The notes: generated from the sequence alone by a model not told the origin. DNA of 64,000 nucleotides from Microbacterium sp. MYb66 (GCF_002979435.1 NZ_PCOV01000006.1:124001-188000); one strand, 5' to 3'; shown: positions 7,259-16,912, counted from the first letter of the stretch. A program made the numbers and translations.

Positions 7259-8737
7259 TCACTCGGCCTTGTCGGCCGCCTTCTTGGCCGGAGCCTTCTT
7301 GGCGGCGGGCTTCTTGGCAGCAGGCTTCTTCTCGGCGGGCTCCTCCGCAGCATCGGCGTCGGCCTTCTTGGCCGGAGCCTTCTTCGCAGGGGCCTTCTTG
7401 GCCGGAGCCTTCTTCGCCGGCTTCTCCTCGGCCTCCGCCTCAGCCTCAGCGGCCTCGTCGTCGGTGACGATGAAGTCGGACAGATCGACGGGCTTGCCGT
7501 TGCTGTCGACGACCTTCACCTTGCCGAGCGCGATCGCGAGCGCCTTGTTGCGGGCGACCTCGCCGACGAGCGCCGGCAGCTGGTTGGAGGACTGCAGCGC
7601 CTCGACGAACTCCTGCGGCGCCATGCCGTACTGCGCAGCCGACTGGATGAGGTACTGGCTGAGCTCTTCCTGCGACACCTGCACGTCGGCCTGCTCGGCG
7701 ATCGTGTCGAGGAGCACCTGCGTGCGGAACTGCTTCTCGCTCGCCTCGGTGACCTCGGCACGGTGCACGTCGTCTTCGAGACGACCTTCGCCCTCGAGGT
7801 GGCTGTGCACCTCGTCCTCGATGAGCTGCGGCGGGACGGGGATCTCGATCTGCTCGAGCAGCGCCTCGACGAGCTTGTCGCGCGCGGCCGAGCCCTGCGT
7901 GAACACGCCCTGCTGCGCGACGCGCTCGGCCAGGCTCTCGCGGAGCTCGGCGATCGTGTCGAACTCGCTCGCGATCTGCGCGAAGTCGTCGTCGGCCTCC
8001 GGGAGCTCGCGCTCCTTGACGGCCTTGACCGTCACCGAGACCTCGGCCTCGGAGCCGGCGTGGTCGCCGCCGACGAGAGCCGAGCGGAAGGTGGTGTCCT
8101 CGCCTGCGGTGAGCGACTCGATCGCGTCATCGATGCCCTCGAGCAGCTCGCCGGAGCCGATCTCGTAGGAGACGCCTTCGGCGCGGTCGATCTCGGCACC
8201 GTCGATCGTGGCGACGAGGTCGAGCTCGACGAAGTCGCCCTTTGCGGCAGGACGGTCGACGGGGACGAGCGTGCCGAAGCGGGCGCGCATGTTGTCGAGC
8301 TCGGCGTCGAGCGCGGCCTCGTCGGCCTCGACGGCGTCGACCGTCACGGTGATGCCGTCGTACGAGGGGAGCTCGATCTCGGGGCGGACGTCCACCTCGA
8401 TGTCGACGAGCAGATCGCCGGAGAAGTCCTTCTCATTCGGCCACTGCGTGATGTCGGCGGCCGGGCGACCGACGACGCGCAGCTTGTGCTCGACCGTCGC
8501 GTCGCGGAAGAACTTGTCCAGGCCCTCGTTCACCGCGTGCTCGATCACGGCACCGCGACCGATGCGCTGATCGATGATCGGCGCCGGGACCTTGCCCTTA
8601 CGGAAGCCGGGGATCTGGACATCCTGAGCGATGTGCTCATAGGCGTGAGCGATGCTCGGCTTGAGGTCGTCCGGGGTGACCGTGATGCTGAGCTTGACCC
8701 GGGTCGGGGTCAGCTTCTCGACGGTGCTGTTCGCCAT
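7259..8737 (-). CDS. tig: Trigger factor chaperone with Lys/Ala-rich C-terminal tail
   Basis: Trigger factor binds the ribosome at the exit tunnel and assists folding of nascent chains; its middle domain is a peptidyl-prolyl isomerase. The ribosome-docking signature is [10 protein letters not shown] near residue 47; the FKBP-type domain covers about 150-245 and the helical substrate cradle about 260-420. The protein is 492 residues, longer than the usual 430-450, because it ends in about 56 residues of KKAPA and KKPAA repeats like those of histone H1-like proteins. The start is the ATG at 8737 with AAGGAG upstream; extending the frame further would run into the tRNA-Pro gene. A strong terminator follows. 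Confidence 0.96.
   Translation of the reverse strand: MANSTVEKLTPTRVKLSITVTPDDLKPSIAHAYEHIAQDVQIPGFRKGKVPAPIIDQRIGRGAVIEHAVNEGLDKFFRDATVEHKLRVVGRPAADITQWPNEKDFSGDLLVDIEVDVRPEIELPSYDGITVTVDAVEADEAALDAELDNMRARFGTLVPVDRPAAKGDFVELDLVATIDGAEIDRAEGVSYEIGSGELLEGIDDAIESLTAGEDTTFRSALVGGDHAGSEAEVSVTVKAVKERELPEADDDFAQIASEFDTIAELRESLAERVAQQGVFTQGSAARDKLVEALLEQIEIPVPPQLIEDEVHSHLEGEGRLEDDVHRAEVTEASEKQFRTQVLLDTIAEQADVQVSQEELSQYLIQSAAQYGMAPQEFVEALQSSNQLPALVGEVARNKALAIALGKVKVVDSNGKPVDLSDFIVTDDEAAEAEAEAEEKPAKKAPAKKAPAKKAPAKKADADAAEEPAEKKPAAKKPAAKKAPAKKAADKAE
7262..7429 (-). repeat. Low-complexity AKKAP-coding repeat in tig
   Basis: Degenerate 15-bp units encode KKAPA and related KKPAA motifs in the last 56 codons of tig. 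The repeat is in frame and basic, so it is a coding repeat prone to copy-number change rather than a mobile or CRISPR-type array. Confidence 0.8.
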
Positions 8738-8801
8738 GCTGGTGTGTTCTCCTTGTGATTTCCGCATCGGATCGCGGCTGTAAAGGTCTGTGGGGGCCGT
8801 G

Positions 8802-8875
8802 TCGGGGCGACAGGAGTTGAACCTGCGACCTCCCGCTCCCAAAGCGGGCGCTCTACCAAGCTGAGCTACGCCCCG
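8802..8875 (-). tRNA. tRNA-Pro (anticodon TGG)
   Basis: A 74-nt cloverleaf can be drawn: acceptor CGGGGCG/CGCCCCG with discriminator A, D arm GCTCAGCTTGGTAGAGC, anticodon arm CCCGC-TTTGGGA-GCGGG and T arm with GGTTCAACTCC. The anticodon in the loop is TGG, decoding proline. The terminal CCA is not encoded. It is upstream of tig on the same strand and may be transcribed with it. Confidence 0.96.
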
Positions 8876-8905
8876 GGGAATCCGCACGCAGATTCAGCCC
8901 CACCG

Positions 8906-8911
8906 AGTCTA
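8906..8911 (-). promoter_or_regulatory. -10 element of tRNA-Pro
   Basis: TAGACT on the minus strand, 30 nt upstream of the tRNA-Pro 5' end, with TCTGAC 16 bp before it as a possible -35. The same -10 sequence recurs at several promoters in this window. Confidence 0.5.
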
Positions 8912-8939
8912 ACGGACAGGAGCATGCGTCAGAGTCCGG

Positions 8940-8945
8940 TATAGT
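8940..8945 (+). promoter_or_regulatory. -10 element of tRNA-Gly
   Basis: TATAGT lies 37 nt before the mature 5' end of tRNA-Gly, a strong -10 match allowing a short 5' leader trimmed by RNase P. Confidence 0.5.
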
Positions 8946-8982
8946 CGATGAGTCGGTACCGAGCCTTCCGAGGCCCGGATCC

Positions 8983-9053
8983 GGGGCTGTAGCTTAGTGG
9001 TAAAGCCTTAGTCTTCCAAACTAATGATGCGGGTTCGATTCCCGTCAGCCCCT
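8983..9053 (+). tRNA. tRNA-Gly (anticodon TCC)
   Basis: A 71-nt tRNA begins GGGGCTG and pairs with CAGCCCC, discriminator T. The anticodon arm TTAGT-CTTCCAA-ACTAA gives anticodon TCC, decoding glycine codons GGA and GGG. The T arm contains GGTTCGATTCC. CCA is not encoded. A terminator follows 9 nt later. Confidence 0.96.
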
Positions 9054-9061
9054 CGGATCTC

Positions 9062-9093
9062 AGAAGGCCCTCACCTCACGGTGGGGGCCTTCT
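9062..9093 (+). terminator. Terminator after tRNA-Gly
   Basis: AGAAGGCCCTCACC pairs with GGTGGGGGCCTTCT across a short loop, with one G-T pair, directly after the tRNA-Gly gene. Confidence 0.8.
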
Positions 9094-9117
9094 CGCATCC
9101 CGCCCCTGCTCGTCGAA

Positions 9118-9123
9118 TACGCT
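9118..9123 (+). promoter_or_regulatory. -10 element for the HExxH membrane protein gene
   Basis: TACGCT lies about 60 bp before the coding region. It implies a leader of about 38 nt that carries GGAAGG (9153-9158), correctly spaced for the ATG at 9168, which opens a five-codon mini-ORF. Confidence 0.4.
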
Positions 9124-9167
9124 GACAGCATCGCTGCACGCAGTCTCCGATCGGAAGGCACCATCGA

Positions 9168-9182
9168 ATGGGCACGACGTGA
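9168..9182 (+). other. Five-codon leader ORF (M-G-T-T-stop) overlapping the next start
   Basis: ATG GGC ACG ACG TGA has the only well-placed Shine-Dalgarno in this leader (GGAAGG, 9 nt before the ATG). Its stop codon overlaps the GTG of the following 410-codon gene as GTGA, the arrangement used for translational coupling. A one-base sequencing error joining the two frames is the alternative. Confidence 0.4.
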
Positions 9183-10411
9183 CCGTCCCCACCCGCCTGG
9201 GCACCGACGCGCCTCCGTCCTCTCCGCTCACCGGCGGGCATCAGCTCCCGACGCTCTTCTCCGCGGGGACCACCACCCCCGCTGCCGCACCACGACCGGC
9301 GAGGCGCAAGGGCCTCGTCTTCGGGCTGCTCGGCGCCGTCGGTGTGATCGCTGCGCTGGCCATCACCCAGCTGAGTGCGAACCTCGGATACGACGGCGCA
9401 GCAGCGCAATACGACGATGCCGCCCAGCAGGCGACCACGGCGAAGGCGGACGTCCGCGCGGACACCGCCGATCTGCGCGGCACCACCGACGCGGGTGGGA
9501 CGGTGCTCTCGGTGGAGAACCGACCGCTCGTCGTCACGGACGAGGTCGAGACCGCACTGACGGCGGCCGTCGCTGACGGGACCGCGGTCGCCTCCGATGC
9601 GGAGGGCGTTCTCGCCACGGGTATCGCCGCAGTGGGCACGAAACCCGTCTGGTTCTGGGAGCTGTTCGGTGCCGCGTCCGCCCTGGAGCAGCGAGGCGCC
9701 GAGGTCATTCTCCTGACCGACGACCTCGCGGCGGTGTCGACGGACATCTCGGACGCCCGCGCAGCGATCACCGAGAGCGGCCTGACCCTTCTTTCCGCCG
9801 CCGCAGAGGCGGCCCCCGGCTTCGAGACAGCTCACCTCTCCGCGCGCAACGACGCGGTGATCGCCCTGCGGAACGCGGCGGCCTCCGTGACCGCGGCACG
9901 CACGATGGACGGATCGGCGGCGACAGCGTACCTCTCGCTGCAGGAGGCGGCGGCACGGGTCATCGCGACCGAGAGCGAGGAGCTGTCCGAGAAGGCAGGA
10001 CCGCTGATGGATGTCAGGCTCGAGATCGAGGCCTTCGCCCGCTCCCTTGCCCCGGGCGTTCTCCTGGACTTCGACTGGGCTCCGACGGTGAGCGGCGCCG
10101 GCGACAACGGCAGCATGGGCGGCTACACGACCTGGTGGTGGGACGATCCGGGACGCGCGACCATCCAACTCTCGAACTCGGTCGCGGAGCAATGGCCGGC
10201 GGAGCGGAGCAAGGCGCTCGTCGCGCACGAGGTCGGTCACGCGATCAGCGTGAAGTGTCAGGGCATGTACGACGCATCCACACAGGACAGCATCGAGAAG
10301 TGGGCGACCGCGTGGGCCATCAGCATGGGCTTCACCGATGACGCCAACGGGGTCTGGGCCTATGGCTATCCGCCGCAGAACTACATCGACGCGGCAGCCG
10401 GGTGCCGCTGA
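9179..10411 (+). CDS. Membrane-anchored protein with HExxH zinc-peptidase-like motif
   Basis: This 410-residue protein is not one I recognise. Residues 1-42 are a Pro/Thr-rich cytoplasmic segment and 45-65 a single transmembrane helix with basic RRK before it. Residues 70-290 are Ala/Asp/Glu-rich and predicted helical, outside the cell. The C-terminal part (about 295-410) contains HEVGH at 350-354, the zinc-binding motif of metallopeptidases, with Glu373 as a possible third ligand and Cys360/Cys409 as a possible disulfide. The GTG start has no Shine-Dalgarno of its own and overlaps the stop of a five-codon leader ORF. A membrane-tethered extracytoplasmic metalloprotease is the best guess; a dead peptidase fold is also possible. 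Confidence 0.75.
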   Translation: MTVPTRLGTDAPPSSPLTGGHQLPTLFSAGTTTPAAAPRPARRKGLVFGLLGAVGVIAALAITQLSANLGYDGAAAQYDDAAQQATTAKADVRADTADLRGTTDAGGTVLSVENRPLVVTDEVETALTAAVADGTAVASDAEGVLATGIAAVGTKPVWFWELFGAASALEQRGAEVILLTDDLAAVSTDISDARAAITESGLTLLSAAAEAAPGFETAHLSARNDAVIALRNAAASVTAARTMDGSAATAYLSLQEAAARVIATESEELSEKAGPLMDVRLEIEAFARSLAPGVLLDFDWAPTVSGAGDNGSMGGYTTWWWDDPGRATIQLSNSVAEQWPAERSKALVAHEVGHAISVKCQGMYDASTQDSIEKWATAWAISMGFTDDANGVWAYGYPPQNYIDAAAGCR

Positions 10412-10436
10412 TCCCCCGCGCTTTCGGCCGGGCACG

Positions 10437-10472
10437 GAAGAAGCCGCCGCGATCTCTCGCGGCGGCTTCTTC
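10437..10472. terminator. Bidirectional terminator
   Basis: A perfect 16-bp stem (GAAGAAGCCGCCGCGA with its complement) and a tctc loop lie between two convergent genes, serving the HExxH protein gene and rbpA. Confidence 0.9.
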
Positions 10473-10487
10473 GATGTCAGCTCGAGG

Positions 10488-10841
10488 TCACTGCCCCCGG
10501 CGCTCACGCAGCTGCGTGAGCGCATCGTCCAGAAGCTGGACGGCCTCCTCGTCGGTACGACGCTCCTTCACATACGCGAGGTGCGTCTTGTACGGCTCCG
10601 CCTTCGCGAGAGCAGGAGGGTTCTCCTTGTCGCGCCCGGCGGGCAGCCCGGACTGCGGGTGGTCGATCGTCTCCGGGATCTCCTCTTCGGGGAGGCCCGC
10701 AGCGAAGTAGCGCACGGTCTCGTTGCCGAGGCCGTCCCAGTACGACACGGCGATGCGGTCGGCGTGATAGCCGTGGTCCTGCTCCCCCATCGGGCCGGAG
10801 CCCACTCGTGTGCCGCGGATCGCGTTTCCACCGGTTGCCAT
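10488..10841 (-). CDS. rbpA: RNA polymerase-binding protein RbpA
   Basis: RbpA is an actinobacterial transcription factor that binds RNA polymerase and the principal sigma factor and stabilises open complexes. This 117-residue protein has the sigma-interacting C-terminal region (THLAYVKERRTDEEAVQLLD, about 86-105) preceded by the basic linker and central domain. It contains no cysteine, so the zinc site described for the Streptomyces protein is absent. The ATG at 10841 shares one base with the stop of secG (TGATG), so it is translated in a coupled way and the two probably form an operon. A strong terminator follows. Confidence 0.9.
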   Translation of the reverse strand: MATGGNAIRGTRVGSGPMGEQDHGYHADRIAVSYWDGLGNETVRYFAAGLPEEEIPETIDHPQSGLPAGRDKENPPALAKAEPYKTHLAYVKERRTDEEAVQLLDDALTQLRERRGQ

Positions 10842-11089
10842 CAGATGACCTCGAATTTCGTGATGAGGCCCAGCGCGACGATGGCGACGAACCATGTCAG
10901 AGCCAGGACGACGGTGAAGCGGTTCAGGTTCCGCTCCGCGAGCCCGGAAGAGCCGACAGCGGAGGTCATGCCTCCACCGAACATGTCGGACAGGCCGCCG
11001 CCGCGACCTTTGTGCAAGAGGATGAGGAGGGTCAGCAGAACGCTGGTGATGCCCAGCACGACCTGCAGGACGAACTCGAGAATTGCCAC
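10841..11089 (-). CDS. secG: Preprotein translocase subunit SecG
   Basis: SecG is the small accessory subunit of the SecYEG protein-export channel. The 82-residue protein has two transmembrane helices (about 3-25 and 57-78) joined by the typical Gly-rich loop with GRGGGLSDMFGGGM. It starts with GTG, with AAAGG upstream. A TATACT -10 at 11135-11140 lies just after the tpiA terminator, so secG-rbpA is an independent unit next to the glycolytic operon. Confidence 0.95.
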   Translation of the reverse strand: MAILEFVLQVVLGITSVLLTLLILLHKGRGGGLSDMFGGGMTSAVGSSGLAERNLNRFTVVLALTWFVAIVALGLITKFEVI

Positions 11090-11134
11090 GAGAAAGAGCC
11101 TTTCGCTGGGGCCGGAGCGCCCCCGTAACGGTCA

Positions 11135-11140
11135 AGTATA
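11135..11140 (-). promoter_or_regulatory. -10 element of secG-rbpA
   Basis: TATACT on the minus strand, 46 nt before the secG start, directly after the terminator of the glycolytic operon. Confidence 0.6.
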
Positions 11141-11142
11141 CG

Positions 11143-11170
11143 GTGCAGCGGGGCCGCAGCCCCGCTGCAC
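11143..11170 (-). terminator. Terminator of the gap-pgk-tpiA operon
   Basis: A perfect 12-bp stem (GTGCAGCGGGGC and complement) with loop cgca starts at the base after the tpiA stop codon. Confidence 0.85.
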
Positions 11171-11962
11171 TCACACGCCGACGTGCTTCTCGAAGCGGAT
11201 GATCGCAGCGAACTCGTCCACGACGAGGCTCGCCCCGCCGACCAGGGCGCCGTCCACATCGGGCTCGCGCATGAAGCTGGCGATGTTCGCCGCCTTCACC
11301 GAGCCGCCATAGAGGATGCGCGTCCGTGCCGCCGCCTCGTCGCCGAGGACCTTCGCGATGACGGCGCGGAGCGCGGCGCAGACGTCCTGCGCCTGCTGCG
11401 GCGTCGCCGCCTGGCCGGAGCCGATCGCCCAGACGGGCTCGTACGCCACGACGATGTCGGCCTTCGGCGAGACGCCCTGGAGCGCCGCCTCGAGCTGCGA
11501 GACCGGAACAGCGCTCGCACCGAACTTCTCCAGGTCACCCGCGGTCTCGCCGACGCAGATCACCGGCACCAGGCCGTGCTTGAGCGATGCCTGCACCTTG
11601 GCCGCCACGACGTCGTCGCCCTCGGCGTGATACTCACGACGCTCCGAGTGGCCGATGATGACGTACTTCGCATCGAGCTTCGCCAGGAACGCACCGGACA
11701 CCTCGCCGGTGTACGCACCGGAGTCGTGAGCGGAGACATCCTGCGCGCCCAGTGCGAACGGGATCTTGTCCGCGTCGATGAGCGTCTGCACGCTGCGGAT
11801 GTCCGTGAACGGCGGGAAGACCGCCACCTCGACAGACCCGTCCTCGTGCTTCGCATCCTTCAACGTCCAGTGCAGCTTCTGCACGAACGCGACCGCCTGC
11901 AGGTGGTCGAGATTCATCTTCCAGTTTCCCGCGATCAGCGGGGTACGGGCGTTCACACCCAT
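11171..11962 (-). CDS. tpiA: Triosephosphate isomerase
   Basis: This enzyme interconverts dihydroxyacetone phosphate and glyceraldehyde 3-phosphate in glycolysis. The 263-residue (beta/alpha)8 barrel has Lys15 (GNWKMN), His105 (IGHSERR) and the catalytic base Glu175 (AYEPVWAIGSG). YGGSVKAAN forms the phosphate-binding loop. It overlaps the end of pgk by 10 bp and is the last gene of the gap-pgk-tpiA operon. Confidence 0.98.
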   Translation of the reverse strand: MGVNARTPLIAGNWKMNLDHLQAVAFVQKLHWTLKDAKHEDGSVEVAVFPPFTDIRSVQTLIDADKIPFALGAQDVSAHDSGAYTGEVSGAFLAKLDAKYVIIGHSERREYHAEGDDVVAAKVQASLKHGLVPVICVGETAGDLEKFGASAVPVSQLEAALQGVSPKADIVVAYEPVWAIGSGQAATPQQAQDVCAALRAVIAKVLGDEAAARTRILYGGSVKAANIASFMREPDVDGALVGGASLVVDEFAAIIRFEKHVGV

Positions 11963-13167
11963 CCGAGGACCTCCAGCCCAGGTAGTTTCTTGCCCTCGAG
12001 GAACTCGAGGCTCGCGCCGCCGCCGGTCGAGATGTGACCGAACTGATCGTCGGAGAAGCCCAGCTGACGCACGGCGGCAGCGGAGTCGCCCCCACCCACG
12101 ACGCTGAGGCCGTCGACCTCGGTGAGCGCCTGCGCCACGGTCTTCGTACCCGCCGCGAAGGCCGGGAACTCGAACACGCCCATGGGACCGTTCCAGAACA
12201 CCGTCTTCGACTCCCGGATCACCTCGGCGAAACGTGCCGCCGTCGCCGGTCCGATGTCCAGTCCGATTCCGGAGGCACCGAACGGCGTCGACTCGATGGC
12301 ATCGGCGGCGGCGATCTCATGAGCTGCGTCCGCACCGAAGGAAGCCGCGACGACCACATCGGTGGGGAGCACGAGCTCCACGCCGCGCTCCGCCGCTTCC
12401 GCGATGTAGCCGCGAACCGTCTCGAGCTGGTCCTCTTCCAGCAGGCTCGAGGCCACGGCGTGACCCTGCGCCTTGAGGAAGGTGAAGAGCATGCCTCCGC
12501 CGACGAGGATCCTGTCGACGCGCGGCAGCAGATGCGAGATCACGCCGAGCTTGTCGCTGACCTTGGAGCCTCCGAGGACGACCGCGTACGGGCGCTCGGG
12601 GTTCTCGGTCAGACGGTCCAGCACGTCGAGCTCCGCTGCGATGAGCAGACCTGCCGCGGACGGGAGCAGCTCGGCGAGCTCGTAGACGCTCGCCTGCTTG
12701 CGATGCACGACCCCGAACCCGTCGGAGACGAGCACGTCGCCGAGTTCCGCGAGCTCGGCCGCGAAGGCGGCACGTGTGGCGTCGTCCTTCGAGGTCTCCC
12801 CCGCGTTGAACCGCAGGTTCTCGATGACGACGACCCCGCCGTCCTCGAGCGAGGCCACCGCATCCCGCGCCGACTCGCCGACCGTGTCGCGGGCGAACGC
12901 GACAGGGGCGCCGAGAAGCTCGGACAGTCGCTGAGCCACCGGCTCCAGGCTGTACTGCGGGTCGGGCGCGCCATCCGGCCGTCCGAGGTGGGAGCACACG
13001 ACGACGCGGGCGCCCGCGTTGATCAGTGCGTTGAGGGTCGGCAACGAGGCACGAACACGGCCATCGTCCGTGATGATCCCATCCCGCAGGGGGACGTTGA
13101 GATCACAACGGACGATGACGCGTTTGCCCTCGAGCGACCCCAGGGTGTCCAGGGTGCGCAGAGTCAT
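11953..13167 (-). CDS. pgk: Phosphoglycerate kinase
   Basis: This 404-residue cytoplasmic enzyme transfers phosphate from 1,3-bisphosphoglycerate to ADP. Visible signatures are [11 protein letters not shown] near the N-terminus, HLGRP (about 60), the hinge region and the nucleotide-binding loop GGGDSAAA near the C-terminus. It starts 10 bp after the gap stop codon and overlaps tpiA by 10 bp, so the three genes are transcribed together. Confidence 0.98.
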   Translation of the reverse strand: MTLRTLDTLGSLEGKRVIVRCDLNVPLRDGIITDDGRVRASLPTLNALINAGARVVVCSHLGRPDGAPDPQYSLEPVAQRLSELLGAPVAFARDTVGESARDAVASLEDGGVVVIENLRFNAGETSKDDATRAAFAAELAELGDVLVSDGFGVVHRKQASVYELAELLPSAAGLLIAAELDVLDRLTENPERPYAVVLGGSKVSDKLGVISHLLPRVDRILVGGGMLFTFLKAQGHAVASSLLEEDQLETVRGYIAEAAERGVELVLPTDVVVAASFGADAAHEIAAADAIESTPFGASGIGLDIGPATAARFAEVIRESKTVFWNGPMGVFEFPAFAAGTKTVAQALTEVDGLSVVGGGDSAAAVRQLGFSDDQFGHISTGGGASLEFLEGKKLPGLEVLGWV

Positions 13168-13177
13168 GTTCCTGAGC

Positions 13178-14188
<1,011 letters not shown>

Positions 14189-14264
14189 TCAGGTCTCCCT
14201 GTTTCTCGTGCGCTGCACACAGCTTTTCAGCATGCGTGAAGCGCGGGGTTTTTTGGCTGAGAGG

Positions 14265-14296
14265 GCGTCCCGACGAGCCGTGGCCCGTCGGGACGC
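14265..14296 (-). terminator. Terminator after sodA
   Basis: GCGTCCCGACG and CGTCGGGACGC form a perfect 11-bp stem with a 10-nt loop, 7 bp beyond the sodA stop codon. Confidence 0.75.
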
Positions 14297-14303
14297 GACC
14301 CGA

Positions 14304-14930
14304 TTACGACAGTACCAGCAGGCCGTTCGTCTGCTTGCGGGCGACCTCGAGGCGCTGGGCGACGTTCTCCCAGTTAGCGATGTTCCACGCGGCCTTGACG
14401 TAGTCCGCCTTGACGTTGAGGTAGTCGAGGTAGAAGGCGTGCTCCCACATGTCGAGCTGGAACAGCGGGATCGTGCCCTGGGCGGTGTTCGACTGCTGGT
14501 CGAACAGCTGCTGGATGATCAGCCGCGAACCGATCGAGTCCCAGCTGAGGACGGCCCAGCCGGAGCCCTGGATGCCGGTCGCCGCCGCCGTGAAGTGCGC
14601 CTGGAACTTCTCGAAGGAGCCGAAGTACTCGTCGATCGCGGCCTTCAGTTCGCCCTCGGGCTGGCCCCCGCCGTTCGGCGAGAGGTTCGTCCAGAAGATC
14701 GAGTGGTTGACGTGGCCGCCCAGGTTGAAGGCGAGGTCCTTCTCGAGCTTGTTGACGTTCGCGAGGTTGCCGCTCTCGCGGGCCTCCGCGAGCTGGTCGA
14801 GTGCGGTGTTCGCGCCGGCGACGTACGTCGCGTGGTGCTTGTCGTGGTGCAGCTCCATGATCTTGCCGCTGATGTGCGGCTCGAGGGCTGCGAAGTCGTA
14901 GGGAAGGTCGGGGAGCGTGTAGGTCGCCAT
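14304..14930 (-). CDS. sodA: Superoxide dismutase (Mn type)
   Basis: This 208-residue enzyme dismutates superoxide. The metal ligands fall in [21 protein letters not shown] and [12 protein letters not shown], the standard Fe/Mn-SOD set. The outer-sphere residue is Gln in FDQQSN, as in manganese enzymes; mycobacterial iron enzymes have His there. The start at ATG 14930 gives [12 protein letters not shown], the usual N-terminus; another ATG five codons upstream is open but has no better ribosome site. It has its own TAGGAT -10 at 15015-15020 and a GC-rich leader of about 80 nt. Confidence 0.96.
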   Translation of the reverse strand: MATYTLPDLPYDFAALEPHISGKIMELHHDKHHATYVAGANTALDQLAEARESGNLANVNKLEKDLAFNLGGHVNHSIFWTNLSPNGGGQPEGELKAAIDEYFGSFEKFQAHFTAAATGIQGSGWAVLSWDSIGSRLIIQQLFDQQSNTAQGTIPLFQLDMWEHAFYLDYLNVKADYVKAAWNIANWENVAQRLEVARKQTNGLLVLS

Positions 14931-15014
14931 ATCGCTTTCATCCAATCCGCGCCGCGCCGCGGCGCTTGCCGATCCTCCGCGCCGCCGATGTGCGGCGTAG
15001 AGCGGACGTGATTC

Positions 15015-15020
15015 ATCCTA
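15015..15020 (-). promoter_or_regulatory. -10 element of sodA
   Basis: TAGGAT on the minus strand, 84 nt before the sodA start. The leader between them contains a GCGCCGCGGCGC hairpin-forming run. Confidence 0.4.
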
Positions 15021-15101
15021 CTGACGACAACGCGGGTGCGCCCCGGAACCTTCCGCCATGTGACGCTTCTTCCGCTGAGCGCGGATCCGGTCGGGGCCGA
15101 C

Positions 15102-15872
15102 TCAGGCGTTCAGACCCATCTGTCGAATGCCGAGGGCGAACGGGCTCAGTGCGAGCTTCCGGCGCTCGACGTACAGCAGGGAGTCCTGGCGGAGGGCCGT
15201 CGGATCCGGCGCTCCCGTCGCCACGATCTGCCCCAGGAGCGATGCAGCGGCGGCAGACGCGTTCTCGACCGTCGCGGGGAACGAGATGCGCTCGGCAAGG
15301 GCCCTCGCCCCGACCGGCATCACATAGATCTTGCCTGCTCCCGCCTTGAAGGCGATGGTCAGGGATGTCTTTCGGCGGGCCGCCCATCGATCGGGTCTGG
15401 CGAGAGCGTCATGCGCCGGGTCGGCGTACCAGACGTGCAACTGCGCCTCGGACCTGCCTTCACCCAGCGCCGCCGTCGTCTCGTACAACGTAGCCAGCGT
15501 CTGGGTCATCACGGCACCCAAGGCATCGAAGCCGTCGATCGACCGCTCCCCCGGGAGGTATGTGCCGTCGGGGAGCAGAGCGATGTCGTCGGCACGCCAC
15601 CGGTACGGGAGAGCCGAGTCGGGCGACGACTCGAAGTCGCGGTACTCCTCGTCCGCCGCCGCAGCAGCGTCTTCGACGACGACGCTCGTACTCCCGGCGG
15701 ACGAAGGCCGGACAGTGATCAGTCGGTCACCGGCGTACCACCGGACGAAGGGGCCGTCGGCGATCGTCGGAGCGACGCCGAGCACCGACGTCGCTTCCCG
15801 CAGCACCGCGGCGAACGGCGCCTGCATCATCGAAGTACCGAACCCCGCACCACACCAGTCGAAATGATCCAC
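15102..15872 (-). CDS. Hypothetical protein downstream of whiA
   Basis: This 256-residue protein is not one I recognise. It has no signal peptide or membrane helix and no catalytic motif I can name. The composition is Ala/Asp-rich with an acidic central stretch (residues about 65-80) and a basic C-terminal third ending RRKLALSPFALGIRQMGLNA. It begins with GTG 12 bp after the whiA stop codon on the same strand, so it is probably expressed with whiA. The gene is intact and has normal codon use. Its role is unknown. Confidence 0.7.
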   Translation of the reverse strand: MDHFDWCGAGFGTSMMQAPFAAVLREATSVLGVAPTIADGPFVRWYAGDRLITVRPSSAGSTSVVVEDAAAAADEEYRDFESSPDSALPYRWRADDIALLPDGTYLPGERSIDGFDALGAVMTQTLATLYETTAALGEGRSEAQLHVWYADPAHDALARPDRWAARRKTSLTIAFKAGAGKIYVMPVGARALAERISFPATVENASAAAASLLGQIVATGAPDPTALRQDSLLYVERRKLALSPFALGIRQMGLNA

Positions 15873-15884
15873 GCGGAAAGTGTC

Positions 15885-16862
15885 TCAGACGTCGAGCCCG
15901 ACCGGCACTGCGGCCTCGGTGCCGGGGATGCCCTCCTGCTGTGCGCGCTTGTCCGCCATCGCCAGCAGGCGGCGAATACGTCCGGCGACGGCATCCTTGG
16001 TCAATGGCGGATCGGCGTGGTGACCGAGCTCGTCCAAGCTCGCATCGCGATGCGCGAGGCGCAGTTCGCCGGCGACCTTCAGGTGATCGGGCACCTCGTC
16101 GGCCAGGATCTCGAGTGCCCGCTCGACGCGTGCGCAGGCGGCGACGGCGGCCTGTGCGGAGCGACGGAGGTTCGCGTCGTCGAAGTTGACCAGGCGGTTG
16201 ACCCCCGCGCGCACCTCGCGGCGCTGGCGGAGCTCTTCCCATGCGATGGCGGTCTTGTGCGCGCCCATCTCGTTGAGGATGGTGCGGATCGCCTCACCCT
16301 CGCGAACCACGACGCGCGGCATCCCGCGCACCTCGCGCGCCTTGGCGGCGACGCCCAGACGGTGGGCGGCGCCGACGAGCGCCATCGCGGCTTCCGACGA
16401 GGGGCAGACAACCTCGAGCATGGCGGAACGGCCGGGCTCGCTCAGCGTGCCCGCCGCCAGGAAGGCCCCACGCCAGAGACCGGCGACCTCGGCACGGGAA
16501 CCGGTGGTGAGACGGTTCGGCAGCCCGCGCACCGGCCGCCGACGCTGGTCCAGGAGTCCGGTCTGACGGGCGAGCGTCTCGCCCTGGGCGATCACACGCA
16601 CCGCCCACCGCGCGCCTTCGTTCGCGGTGCTCGACTGCACCTGTGCGATCTCGGGGCGCACCCCGTAGATCTCGGCCAAGTCCCGTGCGACGCGACGTGC
16701 GAGCGTCTCCGCATCCACCTCGGCCTCCACGGCCACGCGACCGGCGATCGAATGCAGACCACCGGCGAACCGGAGGATCGCGGTCACTTCCGCGACGCGC
16801 ACCGTCGGGGGTGCATTGCGGATGCTGACCAGCTCGGCCTTGACGTCGGTGGTTAGTGCCAC
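15885..16862 (-). CDS. whiA: DNA-binding developmental regulator WhiA
   Basis: WhiA is a transcription factor combining a LAGLIDADG homing-endonuclease-like domain with a C-terminal helix-turn-helix. In Streptomyces it controls sporulation septation and in other Gram-positives cell division. The 325-residue protein has the conserved N-terminus [11 protein letters not shown], the LAGLIDADG region around [20 protein letters not shown] (130-150) and the DNA-binding end [17 protein letters not shown]. It starts with GTG after AAGGAG, with a TAAGCT -10 at 16907-16912 and a small hairpin in the leader. In most actinobacteria yvcK lies between rapZ and whiA; here it is absent. Confidence 0.95.
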   Translation of the reverse strand: MALTTDVKAELVSIRNAPPTVRVAEVTAILRFAGGLHSIAGRVAVEAEVDAETLARRVARDLAEIYGVRPEIAQVQSSTANEGARWAVRVIAQGETLARQTGLLDQRRRPVRGLPNRLTTGSRAEVAGLWRGAFLAAGTLSEPGRSAMLEVVCPSSEAAMALVGAAHRLGVAAKAREVRGMPRVVVREGEAIRTILNEMGAHKTAIAWEELRQRREVRAGVNRLVNFDDANLRRSAQAAVAACARVERALEILADEVPDHLKVAGELRLAHRDASLDELGHHADPPLTKDAVAGRIRRLLAMADKRAQQEGIPGTEAAVPVGLDV

Positions 16863-16906
16863 GACACTCCTTCACGTTCACGCGCCGGGTCGCGGCGCAA
16901 ACGTCC

Positions 16907-16912
16907 AGCTTA
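16907..16912 (-). promoter_or_regulatory. -10 element of whiA
   Basis: TAAGCT on the minus strand in the 67-bp gap between rapZ and whiA. The leader then contains the hairpin GCGCCG-cgacc-CGGCGC before AAGGAG. Confidence 0.4.

Noticed and set aside
7262..7429. CRISPR-like repeat array
   Set aside because: The repeats are in frame inside tig, encode AKKAP units and have no unique spacers.
8738..8887. An upstream extension of the trigger factor frame
   Set aside because: The extra residues ([18 protein letters not shown]) are the translated tRNA-Pro gene; the true start is the ATG at 8737 with a ribosome site.
14931..14945. SodA start five codons upstream (MDESD)
   Set aside because: [12 protein letters not shown] is the standard N-terminus and the upstream ATG has no better ribosome site.
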